Assembly: GCA_050084985.1 (NCBI GenBank)
Contig: JBITNC010000001.1
Span: 212,102,001 to 212,166,000, forward strand
Source of the DNA: Nageia nagi
Lineage: Eukaryota; Pinophyta
Reading direction: 5' to 3'
Length of the DNA stretch: 64,000 nucleotides
Part shown: in pieces, positions 12,540 through 24,829 of the stretch
How positions within the stretch are numbered: position 1 is the stretch's first letter
Layout: each line of letters opens with the position of its first letter
Program-made: the position numbers and the translations under genes
Notes under the pieces: generated by a model
Seen by the model: the letters and a program-made list of their open reading frames with translations, nothing else
Told to the model about the DNA's origin: nothing
The model's database searches: none

Positions 12540-13800
12540 AATAGATACTAGGTAGTGGATGTTCTAATTACATGAATATAGAATTTAAAAATTATAGTAA
12601 TATAAAGGTGGCTCAATTAGGTTCGAAGATAATAATAAAGCCAAGATAGTTGGTAGAGGCACAATTGAGATTAGTAATAGGAAGATTAAATTAGAGGAAG
12701 TATTGGTCATAGCTAGATTATAAAATAATTTATTGAGCATAAGTTAAATTTATGATAGATGCCATGAAGTGATCTTTAATAAAAAATGGATAAAAATTAT
12801 AAAGGAAAACAATGAGAAATTGGTAATAGTTGGAAAAAGGATATTTGGAAATTCATATGCTCTCATAAAGACCTTAGAAGGATCTTTATTTATAGGATAG
12901 CAAGATGAGAATTGGTTGTGGCATAAGAGACTTGGTTATATAAATTTTGATAATGTAGTAAAGATTAGATTGAATAAAGTGGTAAGAGACATTCCCAACA
13001 TCTCCACACCATCAAAAAACATTTGTATATCATGTTAGAAAGGTAAGAAAACTAGAACATCCTTCAAAGTAAAAGAGTATTATACTAGAAAACCATTGGA
13101 ACTCATACATATGAATTTGTGTGGGCCCATGAGAACCCAATGTATAAATATTGAAAAATACTTTTATATTTTGTATAGATTATTATTTCAAGATGACTTT
13201 AGTACTATTCTTGAAGCATAAATTAGAAGTTCTTAAAATTTTTAAGATATTCAAAAATTTGGTTGAGAATCAAATGAAAAAAAGAATTAAATGCCTAATA
13301 TTAATTCATTTTTGAAAATTTTAGAGTATTAAAAATATTGCATCAAGAGATAAGTTTTAGCTACTAGAACACCCCAACAAAATGGTATTATGAAGATAAA
13401 TAATAGAGTAATATAGGAAATGGCTAGAATAATGCTAAAACTAAAGTTGCTAATAGGATCTAGAAAGAGATAGTATAAACAATATTTTACATTTAAAATA
13501 AGTGCATGTTATGGTTGAATGAAAGTAAAACTCCATATGAGATGTGGTTTAGTAGAAGAGCAACATTGAAACACTTGAAAACAATTGGTAGTAAATACTA
13601 TATCAAAAAGATATAAGATAATCTTAGCAAGTTTAAGGATAGAGTGGATAAAGGGATATTTCTTGGTTATTCAATAAAAAGTAAAGCATACAAGTGTTAC
13701 AATAAATTACCAAGAAACATTTTTGAAAGTATGGATGTTAAAATTTATAAATGGAGAGAACTACCAAGAAGCAATGATAAAAATGTTTCTATTTATTAAG
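12540..13800 (+). pseudogene. Ty1/copia protease and integrase remnant
   Basis: After a decayed protease segment the frame shows the GAG-pre-integrase signature WLWHKRLGYINFDNVVKI (12914-12967), then ICISCxKGK (the end of the HHCC finger) and LELIHMNLCGPM, the start of the integrase core where copia elements have LxxVHxDLCGPM. The first catalytic Asp is replaced by Asn (HMN). The region then degrades through stops and small indels. The order (integrase before RT) is diagnostic of Ty1/copia as opposed to Ty3/gypsy. The element is not functional. Confidence 0.75.
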
Positions 13801-13949
13801 AAATAATTAAAAGAGAAGAGGAAGAAAAGATAGAAAATGAATAAAAAAGTGGTTGAGGAGAAGAAAAATTGCAAGAAAATAAAAAATTCAAAATAAAAAG
13901 TTTACAAAAAGATCATCCTAAAGAGAAGATACTTGGAGATCCCAAAATT

Positions 13950-15590
13950 GGAATTCAAATAAGAAGATTAATAATGAGGACTTATTCTTTTTTATCCAAC
14001 ATAGAACCTAAAAATGTTATCAAAGCAAGTCAAGGTTAGAGTTAGCTAAAAGTAATGAAAGAAGAATTGAATTAGATCAAGAAAAATAATACTTGAGAGC
14101 AAATATCAATACCCATGAATAATAATGTGATTGGTACCAAATGGGTATTTTGAAAAAAATAGAATGAAGATAGATAGTTGATCAATAACAAAGAAAGATT
14201 GGTATGTAAAGGATATGCATATGTTGAAGGTATTGATTTCATGGAAAATTTTCAACCCATAGCTAAATTAGATGTAATTAGGATACTTTTTACTTTCATA
14301 GTGTACAAAAATTATAGAGTTTAGTAAATGGATGTAAAATAAATATTTCTAAATGAGAAACTTGACTAAGAGGTTTACATTGAAAATTTATATGATTTTC
14401 CACTTTTAGATGATTTGAATATGGTTTACAAGATTAAAAAGGTGTTATATAGTTTGAAATAGATACCCTAAGCTTGGTATGCATTGCTAGACACTTATAT
14501 TCAGAGTAAGGTTTCAAGAAAGGTATGATTGACACTAATTTATGTGTTAATTATAAAAAGGATTATCAAACTATTATTATCATGTATATGGATGATACTA
14601 TATTTGAAGGTTGCAAGGAAAAATTATGCAAATATTTGTCCAATAAGATGCAAAGTGAATTTAAGATGTCTATGATTGGTAAGCTTTTTAATTTTCCTAG
14701 TTTATAAGTTAATCAATTAAAAAATGATATTTTTATTTCTCAAATTATATATATGAACAAAATATTTAAGAAATTCATATTAGAGGATTGCAATTCAGTA
14801 AGTACTCCCATGATCATAGGTTATAAGTTGAGGAAGGATGAAAAATCACCACCTGTTGATCAAACTATGTACATGTACATGATTGGGATTTTATTATACT
14901 TAACAACTACTATACCATATATTTTATAGGTAGTATATATGGTTCCATGATTTCAAGCCACTCCCAAAGAAAGTCATGTTATAGTGATAAAGCAATTTTT
15001 TAGTATATTAAGGGCATAATGGATTAAATTTATGATACCCAAAAGGTAAATATTTTACTCTTATTACATATTCATATGAAAATTAGGTAGGATGTGTTAA
15101 TAATGATGTGAAGAGTACCAATGGGGATGCATTTTATAGTAATAAAAATCTTATAGCATGGCATAGCAAAAAGTAGGAGTTAGATTCATTATTCATAGAA
15201 AAGGAAAAGTATATTATAGCGGTATCATTATTGTAGTAGTATCATGTTGCACATAGTTATTATGGATAAATAAAATACTAAAATATATTAGAATTCACTT
15301 AAATTAGCCTATCTTATTCATGTGTGATAATATTAATGCTATCAACATATCAAAGAATCTAGTGATACACTCTAACAAAAATCACATAGCTATCAAGTAT
15401 CATTTATTAAAGGAGAAAGTTGTAAAAGGTGAGGTCAAGTTAGATTTTATTCTTATGAAATAGTAGGTAACAAATATATTTATAAAACCATTATCCAAGG
15501 AAGTATTTAAATATCTTTGCAAGAAATTGGGAGTGGTTATAATTCCCAAGCATTAGATTACTATCGAGACCACTTCTTAGAGGATCATTT
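13950..15590 (+). pseudogene. Ty1/copia reverse transcriptase and RNase H remnant
   Basis: Frames interrupted by stops show the copia RT blocks in order: GTKWVF, then RLVCKGYAYVEGIDF, FQPIAKLDVIRIL, the catalytic YMDDTIF (14585-14605) and CNSVSTPM. RNase H follows, with TNGDAF, NLIAWHSKK and ELDSLFIEKEKYI, where the family has a WxSKKQxxVxxSSxEAEY motif. It ends near FxKPLSKE-like text at about 15480-15510. Many stops replace Gln (TAG/TAA) or Trp. A tail of about 60 residues continues past the usual end. It lies in one transcriptional unit with the gag and integrase pieces upstream. Confidence 0.8.
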
Positions 15591-15749
15591 TTATCATTAT
15601 CTTATGTTTTTGCTCTTATTTGTGATTATTTTTATTTATACTAATTTTTACATAATAATGTTATATATAAAATCAAAGGGAGCTTATAATATCCCTTTTT
15701 AAATGTTATCAAAGGGAGAGAAATGTTATATATTTGTATGCTACCAAAA

Positions 15750-15764
15750 AATTTAAAGGGGGAT
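15750..15764 (+). other. Copia polypurine tract
   Basis: AAATTTAAAGGGGGATT, a purine-rich tract immediately before the putative 3' LTR start, in the position used to prime plus-strand DNA synthesis. Confidence 0.5.
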
Positions 15765-16953
15765 TATTGAGAGAGGTCTTACCATTATTATCAATGCACT
15801 CAATTAGACTTGATTGATCTAGTGGTAAGTTATTTTAATCTTATACATAGACGTTATGCACATATGAGTAAGTGTTTGATGTTTAGGTGAAGGTGTTGTA
15901 AGTTATTTATGCAAAATTGGTAAAATTCTAAAAGCTACAAAAATTATAGGAAAGTTGCAAAAGTTATCAAAAAATTGTTAAAGATGATAAAAAGTAGTTT
16001 GAAGCTAATTTTAATATGTTTAAGACTTATATGGATGTGTTTGATGATCAAGTGAAGTTGTTGTAAGTTTTTTGTGTAAAATTGGAATAATTATCAAAAA
16101 AGTTACAAATATAGTTAAAAAGTTGCAAATGTTGTAAATATTACTCATGCATGCTAATGGACTATGTTGGATAGCATAGCATGTTGTTTAGAGTCTTTGT
16201 TATCAATTATGAGTGTAGTTGCAATGATGGCACATAGTTGGATAAAAGTTACAAGTTTAGGCCAATTGATAATTTTGTTACAATAGGTTAGTTTTGCATG
16301 TAATGCATGGTTGGATAGGTTGGATCATTATTGATCATGTAGGAATATTGGAAAATAGGTTAAGATAATATTTATGTTATCATATTAATATTTGGAGTGA
16401 TCTTTTGCATCATTGGTACTTGATTGGATAATTTTGCATTTTTTGTGATAGGTGCAAAATCAACATTGGAGGTGAATTTGTAGGAGCAATATTAATAAAA
16501 TCATGAGAAGATGTACCTTGAAATTTTTACTATAAGTATTTTGATATACCAAGATATTAATTTTTAAATTTAAGCTAAAACAAACTCTTAAAAAAGAAAC
16601 ATTGTTAGTTGCAAAATGGCTTCGAAGCACATTTTCAATTTTGGATAGTTTTGATATTTTGTAACAATTTTTCTCTTTGTAGTTGGTACTACTAAAATCT
16701 AGGTTGGTTGGTACTATTTCCTAAGTTGGTGCTACAAAAATATTATAAGAAAAAATATTTTTTAAGATTGGATGTTTATGGGAGTCTAAACAATCCATGG
16801 TATAGTAGTTTTTTCCACATCAAGTATTCACTATAAATATTATGTTATGTGATGCATGTTTGTGTGATTATCTATTTTAATTTAATTTCATAGTTGTATT
16901 AAATTTTTAATACACAATGATTCATCCCTCCTCTTAGTTTCATGCTTAGTTCA
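15765..16953 (+). repeat. Putative 3' LTR of the copia element
   Basis: It starts TATTGAGAGAGG after the polypurine tract, where copia elements usually show TGTTGAGA. It ends in a pyrimidine-rich stretch (TTCATCCCTCCTCTTAG, 16921-16937) like the end of many copia LTRs, with CA at 16952-16953. No second LTR is in the window, so both ends are estimates, the right one especially. It contains an imperfect direct repeat of about 165 bp (see separate entry). Confidence 0.45.
15872..16150 (+). repeat. Imperfect direct repeat, period about 165 bp
   Basis: GTGTTTGATG starts at 15872 and again at 16037. In each case it is followed by a similar GTGAAGGTGTTGTAAGTT / GTGAAGTTGTTGTAAGTT block and a ...CAAAATTGG / ...TAAAATTGG block. 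It lies inside the putative copia LTR. Confidence 0.6.
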
Positions 16954-17589
16954 ATAGGTTTCCCTCAAATTTCTCTAGTTGGAAAAACAAAATCAATTCT
17001 ACAACTATCATATGTTTGAGTGGTTAAATAAGAATGCCTTTACAATATTTCCTATTTTTTTGATGTAGTATGTTAGCATCTCTAAGTTTGATCCTAATTT
17101 CCAAATGGCTTTATCTATGGTAGCTACCATTTTGTTTGATAAATCTATTATAATAGATTAGTTAGGTATTTGAAGTAATTTATTTAATTTATTAACTAAA
17201 TGCTCTTTTACATGTGCATTTCCATCTACCTTTATGTTTTATGGTAATAGGTTAGCTCAACATCATAATAATCCTAAAGAATAGCCTTAACATTAGACCT
17301 ATTACCTATAAATATGGAGGGGTTATGCATGATCAAATATATGACATAACATGACATAATCCCAAATCCTTGATAGGTGACAACATACTTTTATTAATCT
17401 TGAATGATGTCACTTAATTCCATCTATAATTTATGGATTTTGTTATACTTTAAGATCTAAATTCCTATGATCTTTCATCCCTTCATGAGCAATATCCTAT
17501 CCATCAAAGGTGGGATGATGACATCAAGTGAAATAGAAAGGTATTCTATAAAGATAACCAAGCAATGTTGTTAGGGTTTTTATGCTACT
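16954..17589. other. Left flank of the B nest; nothing recognised
   Basis: No coding frame, repeat or RNA gene could be identified. It is the sequence into which element B was inserted, or the edge of an older element. The 5 bases before B (CTACT) do not match the 5 bases after it (ATGTT). Confidence 0.4.
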
Positions 17590-18190
17590 TGTAGACATTT
17601 AAAATAATTTATTATTTATTTATTAAATCATATTTTAGATATCTCTAAAGGTTTTAAAATTAATATTACAAATACAAAGATAAAGTTGATATTACAATGC
17701 AATACTATGTGTTATATTAAATATTATATTATTTAATATGGTTCATTTTTAAAGTATCTTGAATACAATGATGATTATATTATTTATATGAGTCAAATTT
17801 CACTCCTTTCTATTCCATTGAAGGGTATAAATATAGAAGTTGGAGGTTGAAATCCTTATTAGATCTCTTTGATAGGTGATTATCTCATACATCATACTTA
17901 TGGTATCTTTTGATGCCATCTATTACAAGATCTATTTTCTCTTAGATATTACTATATACTATATCTTATGCATTATATAATTCTATAGGTTTTATGACAT
18001 CCACATCGTAGAGTTCAGACACTACCCATGACATGCATCTTCAAAATCTATAGATACAAAAAAAGGAAGTGGTGAATGCTAGTCCACACCATTGAATATA
18101 TTCTACATAATTATCTTTGGTTCAATCCAATCCTCTATATATCTTTATCAATCTTAAGAATTGCCTTATCATAATTAGGTGCACATTTTT
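17590..18190 (+). repeat. Element B 5' LTR, first part
   Basis: It starts TGTAGACATTTAAAATAATTT and aligns throughout with the 3' LTR of B at 35150, for example AAATCATATTTTAGATATCTC and ATATAGAAGTTGGAGGTTGA against ATATAGGAGTTGGAGGTTGA. It stops at GGTGCACATTTTT, where element C begins, and resumes at 31489 with CTTTTTATTTATTTATC. The uninterrupted 3' LTR reads GTGCATACTTTTCATGTATTTATC at this place. Confidence 0.8.
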
Positions 18191-18828
18191 TATATATGCC
18201 TAAAAATAAATTTCTTTTTATTAAATAATTCATTTTATAGCATCAACAAATATTTATTATAAAGAGGTTGAGAATATACCCAAGATAATGTAATCAATGT
18301 AATATACCATTGTATAATTTAAGAGATATCAAACATCAAGAAAGATACCATAAATAATATAATATGCAATGATCATAAGAATTAAAGAGGATCAAAATAT
18401 TTTTATAAAGGAATATCAAAAGAAACACATAAAAGAGAGATCATAGATATGAAGATAGTCAGAGAAAAAGATTGGAATATGCAATATCATTTTATCCTAC
18501 CTACAATGGTGTTTTGTAACACCACCTATGCTTAGTAGATCTACTATACCATTCATATTATTTCATGTATTTAAATTTTTGGTTTTGGATCTATAAGATA
18601 TAGGACATTTATGGCATGCTTCTCTTACATTGTTAATGATGTACATTTCTCATGATATATTGATGTGATTGATGTATGGTCTTAGTTATTTCATATTGAT
18701 GCAGATTAGATAAAAGTACCTCATTTATCATAGTTGTAATGATTTCATATTTTTAATATATTCTTAAATATTATATTATATAAAAATAATTCTTTGATTT
18801 ATTATTCATGCATTATTTTGAGTTTACA
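18191..18828 (+). repeat. 5' LTR of element C
   Basis: It runs from TATATATGCCTAAAAATAAA (the 3' copy has the expected TG start) to GAGTTTACA. It is collinear with 30854-31488 over its full length; shared blocks include GCAATGATCATAAGAAT / ACAATGATCCCAAGAATG and GTAACACCACCTAT. A short hairpin TGGTGTT-TTGT-AACACCA is present at about 18507-18526 in this copy and decayed in the 3' copy. Confidence 0.85.
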
Positions 18829-18850
18829 TTTTGGTGAATCTATTTTTTTG
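18829..18850 (+). other. Primer-binding-site region of element C
   Basis: TTTTGGTGAATC directly follows the LTR end. This is the same TGGTGAA core as in D, E1 and C'. The primer tRNA is not assigned. Confidence 0.5.
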
Positions 18851-19029
18851 GATTCATCTTTCCCTACTGGTGAGATCTCGCAAGATTTTTATGAATAGTT
18901 AATATTGTTAATAATATATAAGGACTATTTTTATGCTATCAACAATATGAAAACTAGATAAAATTATAATAAACTTGACTAATATGGTATAAGATCTAGG
19001 CAAGCAAGTGGCTATGATGTAAAGTTTAG

Positions 19030-20050
19030 GTAGTAATTTGCAGTTAGATATAGATTTAGTAATAACTACGAGGCTAACCAACCTTGAGACTTATGAGAGA
19101 TTCTAGCAAAAAAGAGGAATATTATGAAGGTGTATTTACCACACCCTTGTCATATGATACTTGTAATTATCCCCTACCACCTGATCATAAGGCCCCCAAG
19201 TTTGAGATGTTTAATGGTGATTAGAACCCAAAGCAACATTTTATTAGCTTGTAGGAGGAGTGCCTTTTTGAAATTAGGATCAAAGGATAAATTAATGATA
19301 AATTTATTTCTAAGGAGTTTAAAAGGTGATGTTAGGTAATGATTCTATAATTTTTTGGTGGGATCCATAGATTCATTCAAGTCATTGGTACAAGCATTCA
19401 TGAATCAATACAAGTATAATATCAAAGAGTAAGGAACCATCACATAATTATGTGCCTTGCACCAAAGAAGTAATGAAGCCCTAGATAAGTATATTTTGAC
19501 ATTAAAAAAGGTATGGTAATATATTTATAACAAATTATATAAAAGTAAAATTTATGGTATATTCAAATATTCTATTTTGCCAATGATCAATTGGCATGCT
19601 CCAACTAAGAAAGGTATTAGATTTAAGGTGCTGGTAAAAGAATTGTTATAAAAAGAATTTTTTTTGCTTGAGTTAGGAGAAATTAAGTATACATATACTT
19701 ATTACAATAATAAGAATCATAATATATACATTAATAAGGAGGAAAATATAGTACATATGGCTGATGCACCTGCACCTACCTTTATAAGACCCAACACAAT
19801 AGGAGATAGAAGGTATACATTTCTAATTCAACTAAGATTCATTTTGAGAGATCTAATGAAGAAAAGTTTATTGTATCCATTAGATAAAAAAGAAGAATAT
19901 GATAGTGTTTTAATGGGAAATTTTGATACTTATTATGCTTATTATCAAAGAAGAGGTCATGCTACAAAATTTGGTAAAGAATTAGAAGCTATGAGTTTGA
20001 ACCTTATTACATAAGGGAAATATGAAATTAATTAGAATGATTTAGATATT
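19030..20050 (+). pseudogene. Element C gag remnant
   Basis: In changing frames the text shows APKFEMFNGD (near 19190), the gag block that precedes the capsid helices. Near the C-terminus (19664-20014) it shows FILRDLMKKSLLYPLDKKEE and YYAYYQRRGHATKFGKEL. The latter corresponds to the zinc-binding YCxxHQxxGHxTxxC segment of E1/E2 gag, with its cysteines lost. Several stops lie in between. The product would form the particle and bind RNA. Confidence 0.65.
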
Positions 20051-20399
20051 TAGATTGTAATAAACATAGTTTTAGTGGATAAAGATGCTTGCATTAGATT
20101 AAGAAGGGGGCATCCAAGGAGTATTTCAAATCTAGTTACTACTAAACAAATGTCCCACCTAATCCTAAATTTTATAGCATGATTGAGCAATTAAAAACTA
20201 CTATTTCTAAGATTAGCTTGTATGATCTCATATATACATCTAAAAAATATCAAGAAATATTGTATGATTTGTTCAAAAATGAAACTATTTCCACCAATAT
20301 GATTATTGTTATATTTTTGAAAAAACTTTTAAGTCTATTAAGGAATGTGATGGAATTACATTTTATAGATATGAAAAACTTAGTAAATAATTCCTTGCT

Positions 20400-20660
20400 A
20401 TGTGTTTAGCCTTGTATATCACACCTATAATAGAAGTATTGAAAATAAAAAGAATAATGGTAGATAATCAATCAATTATTAATGTGTTTTCTCATAAAGT
20501 TTTGAAACAACTTCAAAAGAAAGGTGTAAAACTACCTCCTTTAGAAGAGGCCACATTCTTAATTATAGTATATGATAGTTCATCAAAAAGGCCACTTGGA
20601 GTAGCTACAATTTTGGTCATAATAGGGGTAAGAATAGTTGAAACTTAGATTTAGGTTGTG
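20400..20660 (+). pseudogene. Element C aspartic protease remnant
   Basis: An open stretch reads IMVDNQSIINVFSHKVLKQL at about 20455-20515, corresponding to the retropepsin active-site region (…VDSGSSINV… in intact relatives). The catalytic Asp remains, but the following SG is replaced by NQ. Downstream, VYDSSSKRPLGV corresponds to the flap-side sequence. It sits between gag and RT, the normal order in Ty3/gypsy. Confidence 0.6.
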
Positions 20661-21349
20661 GATTAAAAATTTTCTTATAACCTATTATTAGGGAGATCTT
20701 AGCTTCATGATATGGATGCAATACCATCAATAGTACATGGCAAGTTAAAATTTGAATATTAGGATGAGGTACATGTAGTAATAGGTGATCCAAAACCATA
20801 TGCCTTATGTAATGTAATAAAAATAAAGGAATTCACCATTACTTATCATAGTTATGAAATTGTACCTTTGGAAGCAAACTCAATAGTGGTAAATATAGAA
20901 AAATAGCTTTATATTATAGAGATAGGAATGGGAATATACAAAATTAAAAATTTTGATCTATTAATATATATAAAATATTTGGTATGATAAAAAATTCTTA
21001 GTATTAAAGATAATAAATAGAGTACAATACTATTTGCATGTTGTCAATGGCATGAAAATAAGAAGGATAACAATAGTTATTTCTCTGATGTAGTATTATA
21101 TCCCAACCTAGTGACCTAAGTAAATAATCATATGAAGAATACAATAGGTAAATCTTTTTCATATCCTTTTGTACATAAATATATGAAAAAAATTACAATT
21201 ATAAAGGAAGAGGTTTAGGTAAACTAAAAAAAGGTATATCTTCTTTTCCTACTAATTTAGGAGCTCAAAAGAATAAGAATAGATTAGGTAGTGATAAGAA
21301 TACAAACCAAACTATTGTACCTATCAATTTTATTAAAAAATGCAATATG

Positions 21350-21760
21350 ATTAAACTTTTTAATGATATTGATGAATAATTATGGCTTGATGATACTATA
21401 CCACTTGAATTTAATTTCTTTAATATTGATGATGATATGTTAGAATACATAGAGGCACATTTAGAGTTTCCTAAATCAAATAAGAAAAGGAAAACAAGCT
21501 ATAGTGAGTATGGGTATTTTGGGTAAGAGGTGAATTTTAATGAAGTATTTAAGGTTCATCAAGAAGATAATGAAACAAGTGATAGTCAAGGATTGGAAGA
21601 GTTACCTTCATTATTGCATAAAAAGGATAAATTAGCATTCCCAACTAAAGAGTTAATAGATGTCAACATTAGAAAAAATGATGAGGAAAAGCTAATAAAG
21701 GTTAGAGCTTCCCTTACAATACCTCAACCAAAAAGGTAAAAAAATAAGTTCATTAAAATC
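21350..21760 (+). pseudogene. Element C linker between protease and RT
   Basis: The frame LDDTIPLEFNFFNIDDDMLEY (split here: LDDTIPLEF, then NIDDDMLEY) lies at about 21391-21450, and 21530-21739 is open (MNFNEVFKVHQED...). A similar acidic linker upstream of RT occurs in C' at 512-712. It has no catalytic motif; it is the connector preceding RT in this element family. Confidence 0.5.
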
Positions 21761-21779
21761 ATAATAATTTTGCATGGTA

Positions 21780-22500
21780 TTATACTGATATGTTTGATTT
21801 AGATCCTTCTTTTGTTATGTGTAATTTACTAATTAAGGAAGGATCCAAGCCTATTAAAATGAAACCAAGAAAGATGCATCCTTCCAAGGCATTATTAGTC
21901 AAGAAGAAAATTTAAAAATATTTTGTGATATGAAAAATTCTTGTTCAAATTATGATTTTCCATTGCCAAATATTGATATGATTATGAATAGTATTTTTGT
22001 TGATGATACTTTATCTTTTATGGATAGATTTTTGGGATATAATCAAATTTTAGTCAATCTAGTTGATCAACATAAGAATGATTTTACTACACCTTGAGGA
22101 AATTTTTGTTATAAGGTTATACCATTTGAATTGAAAATTATAGGTGATACTTATCAAAAAGCTATGGTATCTATGTTCCATGATTGTATTTAAAAATTAA
22201 TAGAGATGTATGTTGATGATATTTTGGTCAAATAAAAGTAAGGTCAAGATCATTTAAATATCCTTGAAGAGGTATTTCATATTCTCAAAAAGGTATAAGC
22301 TTATACTAAAACATTAAAAATGTTGTTTTGGTGTTACTTTAAGAAACTTGGTTTCATAGTCTCAAAAATGGGTATTAAGGTAGATCCTAAGAAGGTAAAA
22401 TCCATAGTGAGTATTCTAACTCCAAAGAACCTCAAATAGCTAAGAAGTCTTCAAGGGAAGATAAATTAAATAAGAAAGTTCATTTCTCAACTTGGGGATA
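21780..22500 (+). pseudogene. Element C reverse transcriptase remnant
   Basis: RT text appears in shifting frames: a KPRKMHP-type entry, FPLPNIDMI-type text near 21955-21985, and the catalytic YVDD (22209-22220) within EMYVDDILVK. VDPKKVKSIVSILTPKNLK and LRSLQGKIN follow near 22380-22470, the usual end of the RT thumb. Many Gln and Trp positions are stops. The catalytic Asp pair is intact, but the frame is not. Confidence 0.8.
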
Positions 22501-22529
22501 AATTTAGATCATTTACTCATTTATTGAAA

Positions 22530-22860
22530 AAGGATGTCAAATTTGCATGGGATGATAAGTTTCAAAAGGTATTCAAAGATATAAAATAGTATTTGCTAAA
22601 TCCTCTTATCCTATGGATTTGGAAAAACTACCATATATTTATATATCAACCACATTATATGAATTTGGGGTAATGTTATGTGAAAAAAGATAATGAGAAT
22701 AAAGAAATAGAAATATAATATCTTAGAAAAACTCTCATAGATTATCAAACAAAATATACCTCTATGGAAAAGCTTTTCTTTGGTATTATTTTTGTTATAG
22801 AAAAACTAAGGCATTATCTTTTTATATTACACTACATATGTTATTATCCTAATTAATATA
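22530..22860 (+). pseudogene. Element C first RNase H remnant
   Basis: Decayed Ty3/gypsy RNase H downstream of RT: a region aligning to FKWDxKCQEAFDxIKxYL, then TTLYEFGVML-like and IEYLRKTLIDYQTKYTSMEK-like text at about 22640-22790, corresponding to the SKxLxxxExxY(S/T)xxEK motif. Frames change at least twice. Confidence 0.6.
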
Positions 22861-23115
22861 TAGAAATATCTTATAGCAAAGCAAAATTTATCGAGAAGGG
22901 TAGCTAAGTGGTTGATGTTACTATAAGAGTTTGATATTAATGTGTTGAAGAAAAAATCTATAAAAGAGGAAAAATTCATAGATTTGATAGTAAAATTTCC
23001 CCAAAATGATGGTACAATGGTACACAAAAAATTTCTAGATAAATATGATAAGAATCCATGTTGTCATTGACATGTAATATTGTTTGAACACTATCAATAG
23101 CATGATGGAGAAGAG

Positions 23116-23590
23116 ATGATTATTCCAAATGAGTTCATTTGCTACATGGAAAATGAGCCTACAACTTGGATGTTGTATTTTGATGGATCAAAATATACTT
23201 ATGGTGTAGGTTCAAGTATTGTTCTAGTATCACCTTCTAATGAGGTAATCCCAGTGGCATATAAACTTAGATTTGAATGCACTAACAACATGGTAGAATA
23301 TGAAGCTCTAATTTTGGGTTTAAAAATAGTTGTAGCTCTAAAATAAAAGATCTAGAAATATATGGTGATTCACAACTTCTTGTAAATCAAGTAAATCATA
23401 CATATAATACAAAAGATGAAAAATTAAAACCATAAAAGATAGTGGTTTCTAAATTGTTTGATAATATTAATAGGTATAATATTTAGAATATTCTAAAAAC
23501 TAATGATAAGTATGTAGATGCAATGGCAAGTGTAGCTTCATTGGCACTAATTGAGATAGAAGATGAAGAAACTATCCTTAAGAATAGAAA
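23116..23590 (+). pseudogene. Element C second RNase H (archaeal type, aRNH)
   Basis: An open stretch reads WMLYFDGSKYTYGVGSSIVL and, further on, NNMVEYEALILGLK (23116-23346), then in another frame YGDSQLLVNQVNH-like text near 23360 and an (A/D)DAMASVASL-like block near 23515. The catalytic residues D (FDGS), E (EYEA) and D (GDS) are readable. A second RNase H between the first RNase H and integrase is characteristic of Tat/Ogre-type Ty3/gypsy elements, where it is thought to help remove genomic RNA. E2 at 56640-57010 has the same domain in better condition. Confidence 0.75.
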
Positions 23591-23619
23591 GCTTGGTACA
23601 CCTTCTTATCTTGATAAAC

Positions 23620-24570
23620 TAGATAAAGTACATACATGCCTTATTTCTATAAAATAAGATCCTCAACAATGGTATGCTGATATTTACAACTATTTAAAAG
23701 ATCAAATAATTTTAGAGAATTGTAATAGAAATAAAAGAGTTAGATTAAAGATGATAGCTATCAAATATGTGATTATTGGTGAAGTTTTGTATAAAAGGTC
23801 ATTTGATAGAGCTCTTTTGAGATATCTAACATAACATGAAATATCAATAGCATTAGAATAAGCACATGATGGTTGTTTAGAGGTCACTTCTTTGCAAAAG
23901 TATTATACATTAAGCTTTTGTGAATTGATTACTATTGACCTACACTGGATGAGGATTGCAAGAATCATGTTAAGAGTTATTTAGAATGTCAAAAGCATTC
24001 AAATTTAGAAAACTAACCAACTTAAGAATTGAAAAACATGGTGTCACCATGGCCATTTCAAACTTGGGACATAGACTTGATTAGGTTTATTAATTCACAT
24101 TCAAGATAAGTTCATAAATTTATCATCACACCTAAAGAGTTTATAAAATGGGTTGAAGCTATTCGAATGAAATCAATCACATAAGATAAAAATATTACTT
24201 TATTAATTGAGAAAATCATCATATTATTAATCATGGATAATAGACCAAATTTCAAAGGTAAGCACATGAAATCCTTTTGCAAAAAGTTTCATATTGCTCA
24301 AACATTTTCTTTAGTATATTATCCTAAAGGGTATGGTCCATAGAAGCATCAAACAAAACTATAAAAAATATTTTAGCAAAAACTTGTGATAGATACAAAT
24401 CATATTGGCATGAAAGTTACCTTATGTACTTTGGTAATATATAATAAGTATTAGAATAGCCACTAGGGTAACACTATTTTCATTAGTTTATAGAGATGGG
24501 GTTATTGTAACATTAGAGTTAGAACCATTTATTATTATTGAAGTAATAGGATTAAGATATTACATGTTAT
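23620..24570 (+). pseudogene. Element C integrase remnant
   Basis: Integrase follows aRNH. IIGEVLYKRSFDRALLRYL-like text lies near 23770-23825, then a decayed HHCC zinc finger ending at about 24000. The core has an IDLI-type first Asp region near 24075, an IMDNRPNFKGKHMKSF-type second Asp block (about 24230-24275) and an NKTIKNILAKTCDRYKSYW-type block near 24345-24400 after the third catalytic position. Frameshifts and stops are frequent. The C-terminal domain is barely readable. Confidence 0.65.
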
Positions 24571-24650
24571 AATCCATGTATGGTAAAGAAGAACCAAAAA
24601 CCTTCAATGCCATGCATCACAAATGCTTCTTTATGTAAGATAAGAACTTC

Positions 24651-24687
24651 GTACCTTGCAAAATAATGAATATCTTATGCAAGGTAC
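24651..24687. other. Perfect 10-bp inverted repeat (hairpin)
   Basis: GTACCTTGCA at 24651-24660 and TGCAAGGTAC at 24678-24687, separated by 17 bases, just after the integrase remnant of element C. The stem is unusually GC-rich for this window. Its role, if any, is unknown. Confidence 0.6.
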
Positions 24688-24829
24688 ACATATTTTTATA
24701 TTTTGTTTTTATTTATATAATTTTTTAATTATTATAATATTGTTGATGGTGTGCATTATTATTTGTATGTCATTATCAACATTAAAAAAATAGAAAAATG
24801 AAAATGATAGTATAATGTATATGGACCAT

